Counted from the stretch's first letter, positions 8,884-20,122 are shown. The stretch is DNA of 64,000 nt from Alcaligenes ammonioxydans (GCF_019343455.1 NZ_CP049362.1:3472001-3536000), one strand, 5' to 3'. Notes: generated by a model from the sequence alone, not told the origin. Program-made: numbers and translations.

Positions 8884-8913
8884 TTGAGCCGCCAGACCGG
8901 CAAGCGGTACAAT
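8884..8913 (+). promoter_or_regulatory. Candidate sigma-70 promoter of the mla cluster
   Basis: TTGAGC (8884-8889), an 18-base spacer and TACAAT (8908-8913) lie 33 bases before mlaF. They are the only good promoter-like pair in the gap after the chromate genes. Confidence 0.45.
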
Positions 8914-8945
8914 AGCAGGTCTTTTTACCCCCTTTTACCCACGAC

Positions 8946-9770
8946 ATGGCTGTAAATACTGACCAAGCCGTACTAAATCTGGATTCCGCTTCGCTGGGCT
9001 ATGGCGCTTTCACCGTCCTGGCGGATGTGTCCATGACCGTCCAGAAAGGCCAGGTCGTCGCCATGATGGGGGGGTCAGGTTCCGGAAAAACAACACTTCT
9101 ACGGGCTGCCACCGGGCAAATCCGTGCCCAGAAGGGGACTGTTACGGTGTTTGGTCAGGATCTGGCCAAGCTGGACGGCGAGGCCCTGCGCCAGACGCGC
9201 CAGCGCATGGGTGTCCTGTTTCAGCAAGGCGCCCTGTTCACCGACCTGAACGTGTTTGAAAACGTCGCGTTCCCCCTTCGCGAACTGAGCAACGACTCCG
9301 AAGCTGCCATACAGGAACGGGTGCTGGCCAAGCTGGACGCCGTGGGTCTGCGCGCCGCCGCTCATTTAGGTGTGAATGAAATCTCCGGAGGCATGGCTCG
9401 CCGGGTTGCTCTGGCTCGCGCCATTGTGCTGGAACCCGAGCTGATTCTGTACGACGAACCTTTCGCCGGGCTGGACCCCATTTCCATGGGCATTACCGCA
9501 CAACTGATTCGCAACCTGACCGACCGCCTGAACTGTGCCTCGGTACTGATCACGCACGATGTGGCCGAATCCTTTGCGATTGCCGACCAGGTCTACATGG
9601 TTGGCCAGGGGCGTTTGCTGACACAGGGCACGCCCGCTGAACTGCGCGCTTCCCAAGACCCCTACGTACAACAGTTTTTGCGTGGTCAGCCCGATGGCCC
9701 CATCGCCTTCAATTACCCTGTCACCCCGGCTTTTGAGGCCTGGTTGCAGAATCGGACGACGCGCTCATGA
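8946..9770 (+). CDS. mlaF: Phospholipid transport ATP-binding protein MlaF
   Basis: The 274-residue ABC ATPase powers the Mla system, which keeps phospholipids out of the outer leaflet of the outer membrane. It has Walker A GGSGSGKTT (42-50), the signature SGGM (147-150), Walker B LILYDE (166-171) and the switch histidine in LITHDV (His204). The EISGGMARR form is typical of MCE-associated ATPases. It is the first gene of the plus-strand supercluster and overlaps mlaE by four bases. Confidence 0.95.
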   Translation: MAVNTDQAVLNLDSASLGYGAFTVLADVSMTVQKGQVVAMMGGSGSGKTTLLRAATGQIRAQKGTVTVFGQDLAKLDGEALRQTRQRMGVLFQQGALFTDLNVFENVAFPLRELSNDSEAAIQERVLAKLDAVGLRAAAHLGVNEISGGMARRVALARAIVLEPELILYDEPFAGLDPISMGITAQLIRNLTDRLNCASVLITHDVAESFAIADQVYMVGQGRLLTQGTPAELRASQDPYVQQFLRGQPDGPIAFNYPVTPAFEAWLQNRTTRS

Positions 9771-10552
9771 ACTTCATTACCGCCCCGATTAGCGCGCTTG
9801 GCGCTGCCATACGCAACAGCATTTACGGCTTGGGCGCATTCAGTCGCCTGTTTGCTGCTTTGCTGCTGCGTTCATCGCTGCTGTGGCGTCGCCCACGCCT
9901 GGTGTCCCAGCAAATCCACTTCATTGGCAACTATTCGCTGCTGATCATTGCCGTTTCCGGGCTGTTTGTGGGTTTTGTACTGGGTTTACAAGGCTATTAC
10001 ACGCTGAACCGTTATGGCTCCGAAGAGGCCTTGGGCCTGCTGGTGGCCTTGTCCCTGGTGCGTGAGCTGGGACCGGTCGTTACCGCCCTGCTATTTGCTG
10101 GCCGGGCGGGCACCTCCCTGACCGCCGAAATTGGCCTGATGAAGGCCGGCGAACAGATTGCCGCCATGGAAGTGATGGCCGTGGACCCCTTGCGCCGCTT
10201 GCTGGTACCGCGCTTTTGGGGCGGCATCATTGCCATGCCCATCTTGGCGGCCGTCTTTTCCATGGTGGGTGTGCTGGGCGGCTATATTGTCGGCGTGCAA
10301 ATGATCGGCATCGATGCGGGCGCTTTCTGGTCACAAATGCAAAACGGCGTCGATGTAATTGACGACGTTCTTAATGGGGTGATCAAAAGCCTGGTCTTTG
10401 GCCTGATCGTCACCTTGATTGCGCTCTATATGGGCTGGCATGCCAAGGCCACACCTGAAGGCGTATCTCGCGCGACCACACGCACAGTCGTCAGTGGTGC
10501 GTTGGCGGTATTGGGCACGGACTTCCTGCTCACCGCCCTTATGTTCAGTTAA
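9767..10552 (+). CDS. mlaE: Phospholipid transport permease MlaE
   Basis: The 261-residue inner-membrane permease partners MlaF and anchors the MlaD ring. The conserved cytoplasmic segment ELGPVVTALLFAGRAG and the following TAEIGLMKAGEQI are diagnostic of the MlaE/YrbE family. About five to six hydrophobic helices follow an amphipathic N-terminus. The ATG overlaps the mlaF stop, and mlaD begins 21 bases downstream. Confidence 0.95.
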   Translation: MNFITAPISALGAAIRNSIYGLGAFSRLFAALLLRSSLLWRRPRLVSQQIHFIGNYSLLIIAVSGLFVGFVLGLQGYYTLNRYGSEEALGLLVALSLVRELGPVVTALLFAGRAGTSLTAEIGLMKAGEQIAAMEVMAVDPLRRLLVPRFWGGIIAMPILAAVFSMVGVLGGYIVGVQMIGIDAGAFWSQMQNGVDVIDDVLNGVIKSLVFGLIVTLIALYMGWHAKATPEGVSRATTRTVVSGALAVLGTDFLLTALMFS

Positions 10553-10573
10553 CTATTTAGGAATTACTCAGTT

Positions 10574-11050
10574 ATGAATCGCGACAAAACCGATTTCTGG
10601 GTTGGCCTGTTTGTCTTGCTGGGGCTGGTCGCACTGGCATTCCTGGCCCTGCGTGCGGGTAACCTCAATTCTTTTTCCTTTGCCAAGACCTACCAGGTCT
10701 CGGCCAAGTTCGATAATCTTGGGGGCTTGAAACCCCGCGCGCCTATCAAGGCCAGCGGCGTGGTTGTTGGCCGGGTGAGTTCGATCGGTTTTGACAATCA
10801 GGACTTCAAGGCGGTCGTCACCCTGGATATGGATGAACATTACAAGTTCCCTGTCGATACCTCGGCCTCGATTCTGACATCGGGCCTGCTGGGCGAGCAG
10901 TACATTGGCCTGACCGCAGGCGGTGACGACAAGGATCTGCAAAGCGGCAGCACCATTACCTATACCCAAAGCGCGGTTGTGCTTGAAGAACTGATCAGCA
11001 AGTTCCTCTACAACACAGCCTCCAAGGACGGCGGCTCCAAATCGGAGTGA
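10574..11050 (+). CDS. mlaD: MCE-domain phospholipid-binding protein MlaD
   Basis: The 158-residue protein has one N-terminal membrane helix (about residues 9-27, FWVGLFVLLGLVALAFLALR) and then an MCE domain beginning YQVSAKFDNLGGLKPRAPIK. MlaD forms a periplasmic hexamer on MlaFEB that passes lipids to or from MlaC. The length matches short single-MCE MlaD proteins. The C-terminus is lysine/serine rich and unstructured. Confidence 0.94.
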   Translation: MNRDKTDFWVGLFVLLGLVALAFLALRAGNLNSFSFAKTYQVSAKFDNLGGLKPRAPIKASGVVVGRVSSIGFDNQDFKAVVTLDMDEHYKFPVDTSASILTSGLLGEQYIGLTAGGDDKDLQSGSTITYTQSAVVLEELISKFLYNTASKDGGSKSE

Positions 11051-11088
11051 TACAACGCTGCCTCATGCTCATTACAGACGACACAACC

Positions 11089-11868
11089 ATGAATACAACC
11101 ACCCACCGCTCCTACTCCCTGCCCCGTGCAGTCCGTTTGAGCCTGATCGGTGCCAGCGCAGCACTTGTGGCCGGTTGCGCCAGTGTGCCCAACCCCAATC
11201 CCCAGGACCCCTGGGAGAGCATGAACCGCGGCATCTACGCCTTTAACGAAAACGTGGACGGCGCGCTGATCAAACCAATTGCGGAAGGCTATACGGCACT
11301 GACGCCCCAACCTGTACGCACATGTATCAGTAACATTTTCAACAACATGGGTGATGCCTGGTCAGCAGTCAACAGCTTCCTGCAAGGCGAGCACGTCGAC
11401 TTCTTCAATACCCTGGGTCGGGTACTGTTTAACTCCACCATGGGTCTGGGCGGCTGTATCGACGTTGCCACCATGAACGGCTCCAAGCGCATCCCTAACG
11501 ACTTTGGCGTAACGCTGGGTGTATGGGGTGTCAAATCCGGCCCCTACGTCATGCTGCCCTTCTTCGGGCCCAGCACCGTCCGTGACGGTGTGGCACGCGG
11601 CACCAGCTTCCTGGAAGGTTTCTCGTCCACTGGCCCGATCATGGCCATCAAGGATGTCCCCGTACGCAACAGCATCATGGGCCTGTGGGCTGTGGATGCT
11701 CGCGCCGGGCTCCTGGACACAGAAAAACTTGTTAACGACATCGCCCTTGACCGCTACAGCTTCATACGCGACGCTTACCTGCAGCGACGTCATGCGATGG
11801 TGCAAGCCCGCCGCACCGGCGGTGACACCAGCCAGGATTTGCCTGACTACTCGGACGCAGACGAATAA
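11089..11868 (+). CDS. mlaA: Outer-membrane lipoprotein MlaA (VacJ)
   Basis: The 259-residue VacJ-family lipoprotein removes misplaced phospholipids from the outer leaflet together with porins. From the ATG at 11089 there is a short basic N-terminus, a hydrophobic stretch and the lipobox LVAGC (lipidated Cys30). The mature part starts with the family's DPWESMNRGIYAFN. The frame is open to a GTG at 11047 overlapping mlaD, but that start would put 14 extra polar residues before the signal peptide. In E. coli mlaA is unlinked to mlaFEDCB; here it sits between mlaD and mlaC. Confidence 0.93.
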   Translation: MNTTTHRSYSLPRAVRLSLIGASAALVAGCASVPNPNPQDPWESMNRGIYAFNENVDGALIKPIAEGYTALTPQPVRTCISNIFNNMGDAWSAVNSFLQGEHVDFFNTLGRVLFNSTMGLGGCIDVATMNGSKRIPNDFGVTLGVWGVKSGPYVMLPFFGPSTVRDGVARGTSFLEGFSSTGPIMAIKDVPVRNSIMGLWAVDARAGLLDTEKLVNDIALDRYSFIRDAYLQRRHAMVQARRTGGDTSQDLPDYSDADE

Positions 11869-11906
11869 AAACGCCCTGCCCGCCGACCATTCATCTGGAG
11901 TTTTTT

Positions 11907-12578
11907 ATGATTTCCCGTCCCGCCCCGGGCGGGACTGCTTTGCAGTCCTCTCCCTCCCGCCTGTTTTCCTGGATTCTGACCGTCTGTGCGGCCCTGGCCC
12001 TGTGTTTGTCCTCGCTAGGCGCACAAGCACAAGCAGCTGATCCCAAAGGCGAGCCCAACAAATTTGTTGAAACGGTCGGCAATCAAGCATTGAAGGTCGT
12101 CAAACAAAGCGAGTCCATCCGCAAAGGGGACCGGACTGCCATTCTGGCGGCTGTGAATGAAAACATCATGCCTTACGTGAACCTGGAAAAAACGACCCGT
12201 CTTTCCGCCGGTCGCTACTGGCGTCAAGCCAGCCCCGAACAGCGTCAGAAACTGGTCGACGCGTTCAAGGGCACCCTGGTTCGCACGTACAGCGGCGCCT
12301 TGTCCCGCGTGGATGACAACACCCAGCTGACTATTTTGCCCTTCCGCGGGGATGCCAGTGCCGACGACGTCGTCGTGCGCTCGTCACTGACCCAGCCCAA
12401 TGGCGGCCCTGTGGGTGTGGACTACCGCCTGGAAAAAACGGCCGACGGCTGGAAGATTTACGACCTGAACGTGGAAGGCATCTGGCTGATCCAGAACTAC
12501 CGCAACCAGTTCGCCCAGCAAATTGAGCAAGGTGGTATTGACGGTCTGATTGATGCGCTGAACAAGCAGAACAGTTAA
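11907..12578 (+). CDS. mlaC: Periplasmic phospholipid shuttle MlaC
   Basis: The 223-residue protein has a signal peptide (hydrophobic core about residues 20-36, cleavage near AQA-A) and the MlaC/Ttg2 domain: NIMPYVNLEKTTRLSAGRYW, then QRQKLVDAFKGTLVRTYSGAL and the C-terminal DLNVEGIWLIQNYRNQF. It carries a phospholipid between MlaA and the MlaFED complex. It lies 38 bases after mlaA. No STAS-domain mlaB follows it; instead two hairpins and a promoter-like -10 occupy the gap to the next gene. Confidence 0.94.
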   Translation: MISRPAPGGTALQSSPSRLFSWILTVCAALALCLSSLGAQAQAADPKGEPNKFVETVGNQALKVVKQSESIRKGDRTAILAAVNENIMPYVNLEKTTRLSAGRYWRQASPEQRQKLVDAFKGTLVRTYSGALSRVDDNTQLTILPFRGDASADDVVVRSSLTQPNGGPVGVDYRLEKTADGWKIYDLNVEGIWLIQNYRNQFAQQIEQGGIDGLIDALNKQNS

Positions 12579-12609
12579 GCCCAGCCGTGGCAAACACGGC
12601 GCCTGGGCT
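12578..12609 (+). terminator. Hairpin directly after mlaC
   Basis: Two stacked stems (AGCCCAG/CTGGGCT and CCGTG/CACGG) begin at the mlaC stop codon. There is no T run afterwards, so it may act as an RNA-stability element or weak terminator. Confidence 0.35.
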
Positions 12610-12670
12610 GGGGCATTGTTAAGCAGACCAGCGTCGTACTCTATAATAAAGAGCCTGACCACCCCCCAAC

Positions 12671-12702
12671 AGGTCTACGCCAGCGCGTAGGCCTGTTTAG
12701 TT
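12671..12702 (+). terminator. Terminator-like hairpin between mlaC and the ABC-2 exporter genes
   Basis: A 10-bp stem AGGTCTACGC / GCGTAGGCCT with one G-T pair and a four-base loop is followed by GTTTAGTT. A TATAAT (12642-12647) just upstream could start transcription that reads into this hairpin, so attenuation is possible. Confidence 0.45.
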
Positions 12703-12764
12703 AACAAAGACGCCACGGCGACGTCCCGCTTCGCACCACCCGCGTCAGGCCAACTCAATTTGCC

Positions 12765-13556
12765 ATGTCCGCCTTCAAACTTGATAACGTCAGCAAACGC
12801 TTTGCCCCCCAACGACGGGGGCTCAAAAGCCTGTTTTCACAACCCCGTGCCGATGCCGGTTTTCTGGCCGTCGATCAGGTCAGCCTGACTATCGAACATG
12901 GCGAATTTTTCGGTTTGCTCGGACCCAATGGGGCCGGCAAGACAACCTTGATTTCCATGCTGGCCGGTCTGACCCGTCCCACCAGCGGTCAGGTCAGCGT
13001 CTGTGGTTACGATGTGCGTACCCAATACCAGAAGGCACGCCAGTCACTGGGCGTGGTGCCGCAGGAAATTGTGTACGATCCTTTCTTCACAGTCCGGGAA
13101 ACCCTGCGGCTGCAATCAGGCTACTTCGGCCTGAAAAACAATGACGACTGGATTGACGAGATTCTGGCCAATCTGGCCCTGAGTGACAAAGCCGACACCA
13201 ATATGCGCGCCTTGTCCGGTGGCATGAAGCGTCGCGTGCTGGTAGCCCAGGCGCTGGTGCATCGCCCTCCGGTCATCATTCTGGACGAGCCCACTGCCGG
13301 CGTGGACGTGGACCTGCGCCGCACCTTGTGGGAGTTCATCATCCGTCTGAACCAGCAAGGTCACACCATCTTGCTGACCACCCACTACCTGGAAGAAGCC
13401 CAGGCGCTCTGTGGCCGGCTGGCCATGCTCAAAAGTGGCAAAATCGTGGCACTGGACACCACGCAAGCCATCATGGAGCGCGCAGGCGGCCATGATCTGG
13501 AGGATGCATTTGTGCGCATCATGCACAACGAAGGAAAAATGGGAGTCGCCCTGTGA
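12765..13556 (+). CDS. ABC-2 type exporter, ATP-binding protein (YadG-like)
   Basis: The 263-residue ATPase has Walker A GPNGAGKT (53-60), signature SGGMKRR (151-157), Walker B VIILDE (170-175) and H-loop TTHYLEE. Its layout matches the YadG/DrrA-like exporter ATPases. It overlaps the permease gene by four bases (GTGA). Position between mlaC and bolA-murA suggests an envelope substrate, but none is established for this family. Confidence 0.9.
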   Translation: MSAFKLDNVSKRFAPQRRGLKSLFSQPRADAGFLAVDQVSLTIEHGEFFGLLGPNGAGKTTLISMLAGLTRPTSGQVSVCGYDVRTQYQKARQSLGVVPQEIVYDPFFTVRETLRLQSGYFGLKNNDDWIDEILANLALSDKADTNMRALSGGMKRRVLVAQALVHRPPVIILDEPTAGVDVDLRRTLWEFIIRLNQQGHTILLTTHYLEEAQALCGRLAMLKSGKIVALDTTQAIMERAGGHDLEDAFVRIMHNEGKMGVAL

Positions 13557-14410
13557 ACCCAAACCACTCTCCCAAACACTGGGGCGTTCCCCAACACAGT
13601 GATACGCCCAGACCCAAAACCGGTACCCTGAGTCTGCCTCCACAACCCAAGATGGGCTCGGGCTTTCCCACCCTGCTGCGCAAGGAGCTGATGCGCTTTT
13701 GGAAAGTGGGCTTTCAGACGATTGCCGCCCCGGTACTGACGGCGCTGATGTATCTGCTGATTTTCGCCCATGTGCTGGAAGGCCGCGTCACCGTCTATGA
13801 CTCCGTGCCCTACACTGCTTTCCTGATCCCGGGCCTGATGATGATGAGCATGCTGCAAAACGCCTTTGCCAACCCCTCATCGTCCTTGATTCAAAGTCGC
13901 ATCACCGGCAATCTGGTCTTTATTCTGCTGCCGCCGCTCTCGCACCGCGAAATTTTTGCCGCCTACCTGCTTGCCTCCATCGCACGTGGCATCTGTGTGG
14001 GGCTATGTGTCTGGCTGGTTTCCCTGTTCTTTGTCTCCTTGCCCATTGCCAAGCCGATGTGGGTATTGGTCTTTGCCATCATGTCTTGCGGCATCATGGG
14101 CGCCTTGGGTCTGATCGCTGGTTTGTGGTCCGAAAAATTCGACCAGCTGGCCGCGTTTCAGAACTTTCTGATCATGCCGGCCACCTTTCTGTCGGGCGTG
14201 TTCTATTCGATCCATAGCCTGCCGCCCTTCTGGCAAACTGTTTCACACTGGAATCCGTTGCTCTATACCATTGACGGGTTCCGCTACGGTTTTTTCGCCG
14301 CCTCGGATATTTCTCCCTGGTTCAGCCTGACCGTTGTCGCCAGCGTCTTTGTTGCGCTGTGTCTGATTTCGCTACGCCTGCTTGCCTCAGGCTATAAATT
14401 ACGGAATTGA
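13553..14410 (+). CDS. ABC-2 type exporter, permease (YadH-like)
   Basis: The 285-residue membrane protein starts at a GTG overlapping the ATPase stop. A polar N-terminal tail of about 35 residues precedes GSGFPTLLRKELMRFWKVG, after which six hydrophobic helices follow. The ABC-2 signature region FLSGVFYSIHSLPPFWQ is near the C-terminus. It forms the transporter with the preceding ATPase. A bolA-family gene follows after four bases. Confidence 0.9.
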   Translation: MNPNHSPKHWGVPQHSDTPRPKTGTLSLPPQPKMGSGFPTLLRKELMRFWKVGFQTIAAPVLTALMYLLIFAHVLEGRVTVYDSVPYTAFLIPGLMMMSMLQNAFANPSSSLIQSRITGNLVFILLPPLSHREIFAAYLLASIARGICVGLCVWLVSLFFVSLPIAKPMWVLVFAIMSCGIMGALGLIAGLWSEKFDQLAAFQNFLIMPATFLSGVFYSIHSLPPFWQTVSHWNPLLYTIDGFRYGFFAASDISPWFSLTVVASVFVALCLISLRLLASGYKLRN

Positions 14411-14414
14411 TTTC

Positions 14415-15914
<1,500 letters not shown>

Positions 15915-15915
<1 letters not shown>

Positions 15916-16589
15916 TGAGTCCCGCCGGTTTAAATCAACCTCTGACGCTGGCCTTGTCCAAAGGCCGGATTTTTGACGAAACCCTGCCTTTGCTGGAAGA
16001 GGCGGGCATCAAGGTACTGGAAAGCCCGGAGACGTCGCGCAAACTCATCCTGCCCACCAACAATCCGGACCTGCGTCTGATTATTGTGCGTGCTACCGAC
16101 GTGCCCACCTATGTGCAATACGGCGCCGCCCATATCGGGATTGCCGGCAAGGATGTGTTGTACGAGCACATGGAACAGCACCCTGGCGGCCTGTACCAAC
16201 CGGTGGATCTGAACATCGCCCGATGCCGTCTGTGTGTGGCCGTGGCCGAAGGCTTTGACTACCACTCGGCCGTCAAACAGGGCTCGCGCCTGCGCATCGC
16301 CACCAAATACACGCGTGCGGCTCGTGAACACTTCGCCAGCAAGGGCGTGTATGTGGACCTGATCAAGCTGTATGGCTCCATGGAACTGGCCCCGCTGGTC
16401 GGCCTGGCCGATGCGATTGTGGATCTGGTCTCCAGCGGCGGCACCCTGCGCGCTAACAAGCTGGTGGAAGTGGAAGACATCACCCCCATTTCCTCGCGTT
16501 TGATCGTCAATCAGGCCGCCATGAAAAACCGTGGCGCGCAATTGCAACCCCTGATCGACGCCTTCTCGCGTGCTTCCCTGGACGAGTAA
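15915..16589 (+). CDS. hisG: ATP phosphoribosyltransferase, short form HisG
   Basis: The 224-residue protein catalyses the first step of histidine synthesis, joining ATP and PRPP. At this length it is the short HisG form, lacking the C-terminal regulatory ACT-like domain. It therefore needs the HisZ regulatory subunit, which is not in this window. It begins with the typical [19 protein letters not shown] and contains the PRPP-binding [16 protein letters not shown]. It is fused to the murA reading unit by a one-base stop/start overlap. Confidence 0.96.
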
Positions 16590-16639
16590 ACCCACCCCTT
16601 CTTCCCATAAGGGGCAAAACGTCTGTCAATCCTGCTTGT

Positions 16640-16664
16640 GCAAAAGGCGCAGACCGCCTTTTGC
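16640..16664 (+). terminator. Hairpin between hisG and hisD
   Basis: A perfect 10-bp stem GCAAAAGGCG / CGCCTTTTGC with loop CAGAC lies in the 129-base gap. It lacks a clear T run on the plus strand. A TATACA-like -10 at 16678-16683 follows, so partial termination plus a fresh hisD promoter is possible. Confidence 0.45.
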
Positions 16665-16718
16665 CTGGGCGAAATGTTATACACTGGCCTTTGAACCTTA
16701 GCCTTTTCCTGTTGCGAC

Positions 16719-18023
16719 ATGTCACTGATCCATCGCCTAACCTCCCAATCCGCCCAGTTCGATGCTGAGCTGCGCACCCTACTGGCTTACGAAGCGTCCG
16801 AAGACGAATCGATCGAGCACGCCTGTGCCCAGATCCTGCATCGTATCCAGCATGAGGGAGACACGGCCTTGCTGGACTACACGCAACGCTTTGACCGGCT
16901 GACTGTTGAACAGGCCAGCGCGCTGGAAATCCCCAAGGCGGAACTATTGGCCGCTTTGGAGAGTTTGCCGGCCGACCAGCGCAAGGCGCTGGAGCAGGCT
17001 GCCGAACGTGTGCGTCGCTACCACGAGCACCAACGCAGCGAAACCTGGACCTATACAGAGCCTGACGGCACGGTGCTGGGTCAGCAAGTCACCCCCCTGG
17101 ATCGCGTGGGACTGTATGTTCCCGGTGGCAAGGCCGCTTACCCCTCCTCAGTCCTGATGAACGCCATTCCCGCCAAAGTGGCCGGCGTTCCAGAGTTGAT
17201 CATGGTCACGCCCACACCCGATGGCGTGCGCAACCCCATCGTGCTGGCTGCGGCCGCTCTGGGTGGTGTAGACCGCGTGTTCACCATTGGTGGCGCGCAA
17301 GCCGTGGGCGCTCTGGCCTACGGCACAGACACCATCCCGGCGGTCGACAAGATTGTCGGCCCCGGCAATGCCTACGTCGCCGCTGCCAAACGCCGGGTGT
17401 TTGGGGTCGTGGGCATCGACATGATTGCCGGCCCGTCCGAGATCCTGATCATCAGCGACGGCAGCGCGCCCGCAGACTGGGTAGCCATGGACCTGTTCTC
17501 CCAGGCTGAACACGACGAGCTGGCTCAGGCCATCTTGCTGTGTCCCGATGCCGACTTCCTGGACCAGGTTGAGGCAGCTATCGAACGCCTGTTGCCCACC
17601 ATGCCACGTGCGGACATCATTCGCCGCAGCCTGTCCGGTCGCGGCGCCCTGATCCATGTCCGCGATCTGGACGAGGCCTGTAAGATCAGCAACCATATCG
17701 CGCCAGAACACCTGGAAGTCTCTACCCGGAATGCCCAGGACCTGTTGAGCAAAATCCGCCATGCTGGCGCCATTTTCCTGGGCCCCTACAGTTCCGAATC
17801 GCTGGGCGATTACTGTGCCGGGCCCAATCATGTCCTGCCGACGGCACGCACTGCGCGTTTCTCGTCGCCGTTGGGCGTCTACGATTTCCAGAAACGCAGC
17901 AGCATTATTCAGGTTTCAGAATCAGGCGCCCAGACACTGGGACCCATAGCCGCTACGCTGGCACAAGGCGAGGGGCTTTACGCCCACGCTGCCAGCGCGC
18001 AATTCCGATTGAACCAATCCTGA
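16719..18023 (+). CDS. hisD: Histidinol dehydrogenase HisD
   Basis: The 434-residue zinc enzyme oxidises L-histidinol to histidine in two NAD-dependent steps. It contains the family blocks [50 protein letters not shown] and [12 protein letters not shown] (a zinc-ligand region), plus the C-terminal AGPNHVLPT. Length is normal. The next gene, 25 bases on, is hisB; hisC, which often lies between them in related bacteria, is absent. Confidence 0.97.
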   Translation: MSLIHRLTSQSAQFDAELRTLLAYEASEDESIEHACAQILHRIQHEGDTALLDYTQRFDRLTVEQASALEIPKAELLAALESLPADQRKALEQAAERVRRYHEHQRSETWTYTEPDGTVLGQQVTPLDRVGLYVPGGKAAYPSSVLMNAIPAKVAGVPELIMVTPTPDGVRNPIVLAAAALGGVDRVFTIGGAQAVGALAYGTDTIPAVDKIVGPGNAYVAAAKRRVFGVVGIDMIAGPSEILIISDGSAPADWVAMDLFSQAEHDELAQAILLCPDADFLDQVEAAIERLLPTMPRADIIRRSLSGRGALIHVRDLDEACKISNHIAPEHLEVSTRNAQDLLSKIRHAGAIFLGPYSSESLGDYCAGPNHVLPTARTARFSSPLGVYDFQKRSSIIQVSESGAQTLGPIAATLAQGEGLYAHAASAQFRLNQS

Positions 18024-18048
18024 TACCGGCCTTGCCGCCGGCTCTGAC

Positions 18049-18636
18049 ATGCGTACCGCCGAGATTACCCGCAATACCAACGAAACCCGCATCCGCGTGG
18101 CTGTAAACCTGGACGGCACCGGCCGTCACTCGCTCAACAGTGGCGTGCCTTTTCTGGACCACATGCTGGACCAGATCGCCCGACACGGCCTGATCGATCT
18201 GGACGTGCATTGTGAAGGCGATACTCACATCGACGACCATCATACCGTCGAGGATATCGGCATTGCGCTGGGCCAGGCCTTTGCCAAAGCTGTGGGCAGC
18301 AAGGCCGGTCTGCGCCGCTACGGACATTCCTATGTTCCGCTGGACGAAGCGCTCTCGCGCGTGGTGGTGGACTTCTCCGGTCGTCCCGGCCTGGTTTATT
18401 TTGTGCCCTTCACCCGCGCACGAATCGGCCAGTTCGATGTAGACTTGGCACGCGAGTTTTTCCAGGGCTTTGTCAATCACGCCCTGGTATCCTTGCACAT
18501 CGATAACCTGCGCGGTGAAAACGCACACCATCAGTGCGAAACCGTGTTCAAAGCCTTTGGCCGAGCATTGCGCATGGCTCTGGAGCTGGACCCACGTAGC
18601 GAAGGCGTGGTGCCTTCGACCAAAGGGGTTCTGTAA
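18049..18636 (+). CDS. hisB: Imidazoleglycerol-phosphate dehydratase HisB
   Basis: The 195-residue monofunctional dehydratase is without a histidinol-phosphatase domain. Metal-binding motifs are [18 protein letters not shown] near residue 64 and [14 protein letters not shown] near the C-terminus. It converts imidazoleglycerol phosphate to imidazoleacetol phosphate. A separate histidinol-phosphate phosphatase must exist elsewhere. Confidence 0.97.
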   Translation: MRTAEITRNTNETRIRVAVNLDGTGRHSLNSGVPFLDHMLDQIARHGLIDLDVHCEGDTHIDDHHTVEDIGIALGQAFAKAVGSKAGLRRYGHSYVPLDEALSRVVVDFSGRPGLVYFVPFTRARIGQFDVDLAREFFQGFVNHALVSLHIDNLRGENAHHQCETVFKAFGRALRMALELDPRSEGVVPSTKGVL

Positions 18637-18656
18637 ACGTCCTTCGGACACACATC

Positions 18657-19304
18657 GTGACCACTATCGCTATTGTCGATTACGGTTCGGGCAACATCTT
18701 CTCAGTTGCCCGGGCACTGCATGCCGCCTCACCCGAGGCGCGCGTTGTTCTTGCTCAAACCCCTCAAGCCATTCTGGATGCGGACCGGGTCGTATTACCC
18801 GGTCAGGGCGCCATGCCCGACTGCATGGCCCATCTGGACCAGTCCGGCTTGCGTGATGCCTTGCTGACCGCCGCCCGCAGCAAACCCTTGCTGGGTATCT
18901 GCGTAGGCGAACAGATGCTGTTCGATTCCAGCCAGGAAGGCAATGTTCCCTGCCTGGGCCTGATTCCCGGACAGGTACGCCGCTTTGAAGGTCCGAATTA
19001 CAAAAGCAGCGAGCACACCGGCGGCTCCGCATTGAAAGTGCCTCATATTGGCTGGAACCGAGTCCACCAGACTCGGGATCATCCCTTATGGGCGGGCATT
19101 GAGGATGGTGCGTTCTTTTACTTTGTACACAGCTACTTTGTCGATCCGCTGCATATAGATCAAACTTGTGGTTCGACGCACTACGGCCAATGCTTTACCT
19201 CGGCGATCGCAAACGCTAATATTTTTGCGTTGCAATGCCATCCTGAGAAAAGCGCAGACAACGGCCTGCAACTGTTCCGGAATTTCGCCCACTGGAAGCC
19301 ATGA
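18657..19304 (+). CDS. hisH: Imidazole glycerol phosphate synthase, glutamine amidotransferase subunit HisH
   Basis: The 215-residue class I glutaminase begins at a GTG. The nucleophile cysteine is in [12 protein letters not shown] and the His/Glu pair in [12 protein letters not shown]. With HisF it forms IGP synthase, feeding ammonia to the cyclase. The residue after GICVG is Glu, whereas most family members have Met, Leu or Cys-type residues; this does not affect the triad. Confidence 0.96.
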   Translation: MTTIAIVDYGSGNIFSVARALHAASPEARVVLAQTPQAILDADRVVLPGQGAMPDCMAHLDQSGLRDALLTAARSKPLLGICVGEQMLFDSSQEGNVPCLGLIPGQVRRFEGPNYKSSEHTGGSALKVPHIGWNRVHQTRDHPLWAGIEDGAFFYFVHSYFVDPLHIDQTCGSTHYGQCFTSAIANANIFALQCHPEKSADNGLQLFRNFAHWKP

Positions 19305-19381
19305 TTTTTCAAGAAAGCTTCCTGGCGTTTTTCTGACTTTTTCCGACCCAGTATTTCTTACGTTTTTTACGGCTAAAGACC

Positions 19382-20122
19382 ATGCTTTTGATTCCCGCCA
19401 TCGACCTTAAAGACGGGCGTTGTGTGCGCCTTCGCCAGGGTGACCTGGACGATGCCACTATTTTCTCGGATGATCCGGCCAAAATAGCAACACAGTGGCT
19501 AGAGCAAGGGGCCCGACGCCTGCATCTGGTGGATCTGAACGGCGCCTTTGCCGGAAAACCCAAGAACAGCGAGGCCATCAAGTCCATTATTGCAGCCGTC
19601 GACGGTGAGATTCCCGTGCAGATCGGTGGCGGCATCCGCGACCTGGACACCATCGAGCGCTACCTGGACGCCGGCATGAGCTACGTCATTATCGGCACCG
19701 CCGCGGTCAAAAGCCCCGGTTTCCTGCAGGATGCCTGCAGCGCCTTTCCCGGCAGCATCATTGTTGGTCTGGACGCCCGTGATGGCAAAATCGCCACCGA
19801 CGGCTGGAGCAAGCTGACCCGCCACGACGTACTGGACCTGGCCAAGAAATTTGAAGACTACGGCTGCGAATCCATTATTTATACCGATATTGGCCGTGAT
19901 GGCATGCTGAGCGGCGTGAACATCGAAGCCACTGTCAAGCTGTCCCAGCATGTCAAGATTCCCGTCATCGCTTCGGGTGGTGTCACCAATCTGAAAGACA
20001 TCGAAGAGCTGTGCGCGGTCGAGCACGAAGGGATTGAAGGCGTCATTTTGGGACGCAGCATCTACGAAGGCACCCTGGATTTTGCCGAGGCACAGACATT
20101 TGCTGACGAGTACCCGGCATGA
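19382..20122 (+). CDS. hisA: Phosphoribosylformimino-AICAR phosphate isomerase HisA
   Basis: The 246-residue half-barrel-duplicated TIM barrel starts [21 protein letters not shown] with the catalytic Asp at position 8. It has the second acid in [12 protein letters not shown], and the phosphate-binding VQIGGGIRD and [10 protein letters not shown] loops. It is the substrate-producing partner of HisHF. The ATG lies 77 bases after hisH and the stop overlaps hisF by four bases. Confidence 0.97.
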   Translation: MLLIPAIDLKDGRCVRLRQGDLDDATIFSDDPAKIATQWLEQGARRLHLVDLNGAFAGKPKNSEAIKSIIAAVDGEIPVQIGGGIRDLDTIERYLDAGMSYVIIGTAAVKSPGFLQDACSAFPGSIIVGLDARDGKIATDGWSKLTRHDVLDLAKKFEDYGCESIIYTDIGRDGMLSGVNIEATVKLSQHVKIPVIASGGVTNLKDIEELCAVEHEGIEGVILGRSIYEGTLDFAEAQTFADEYPA

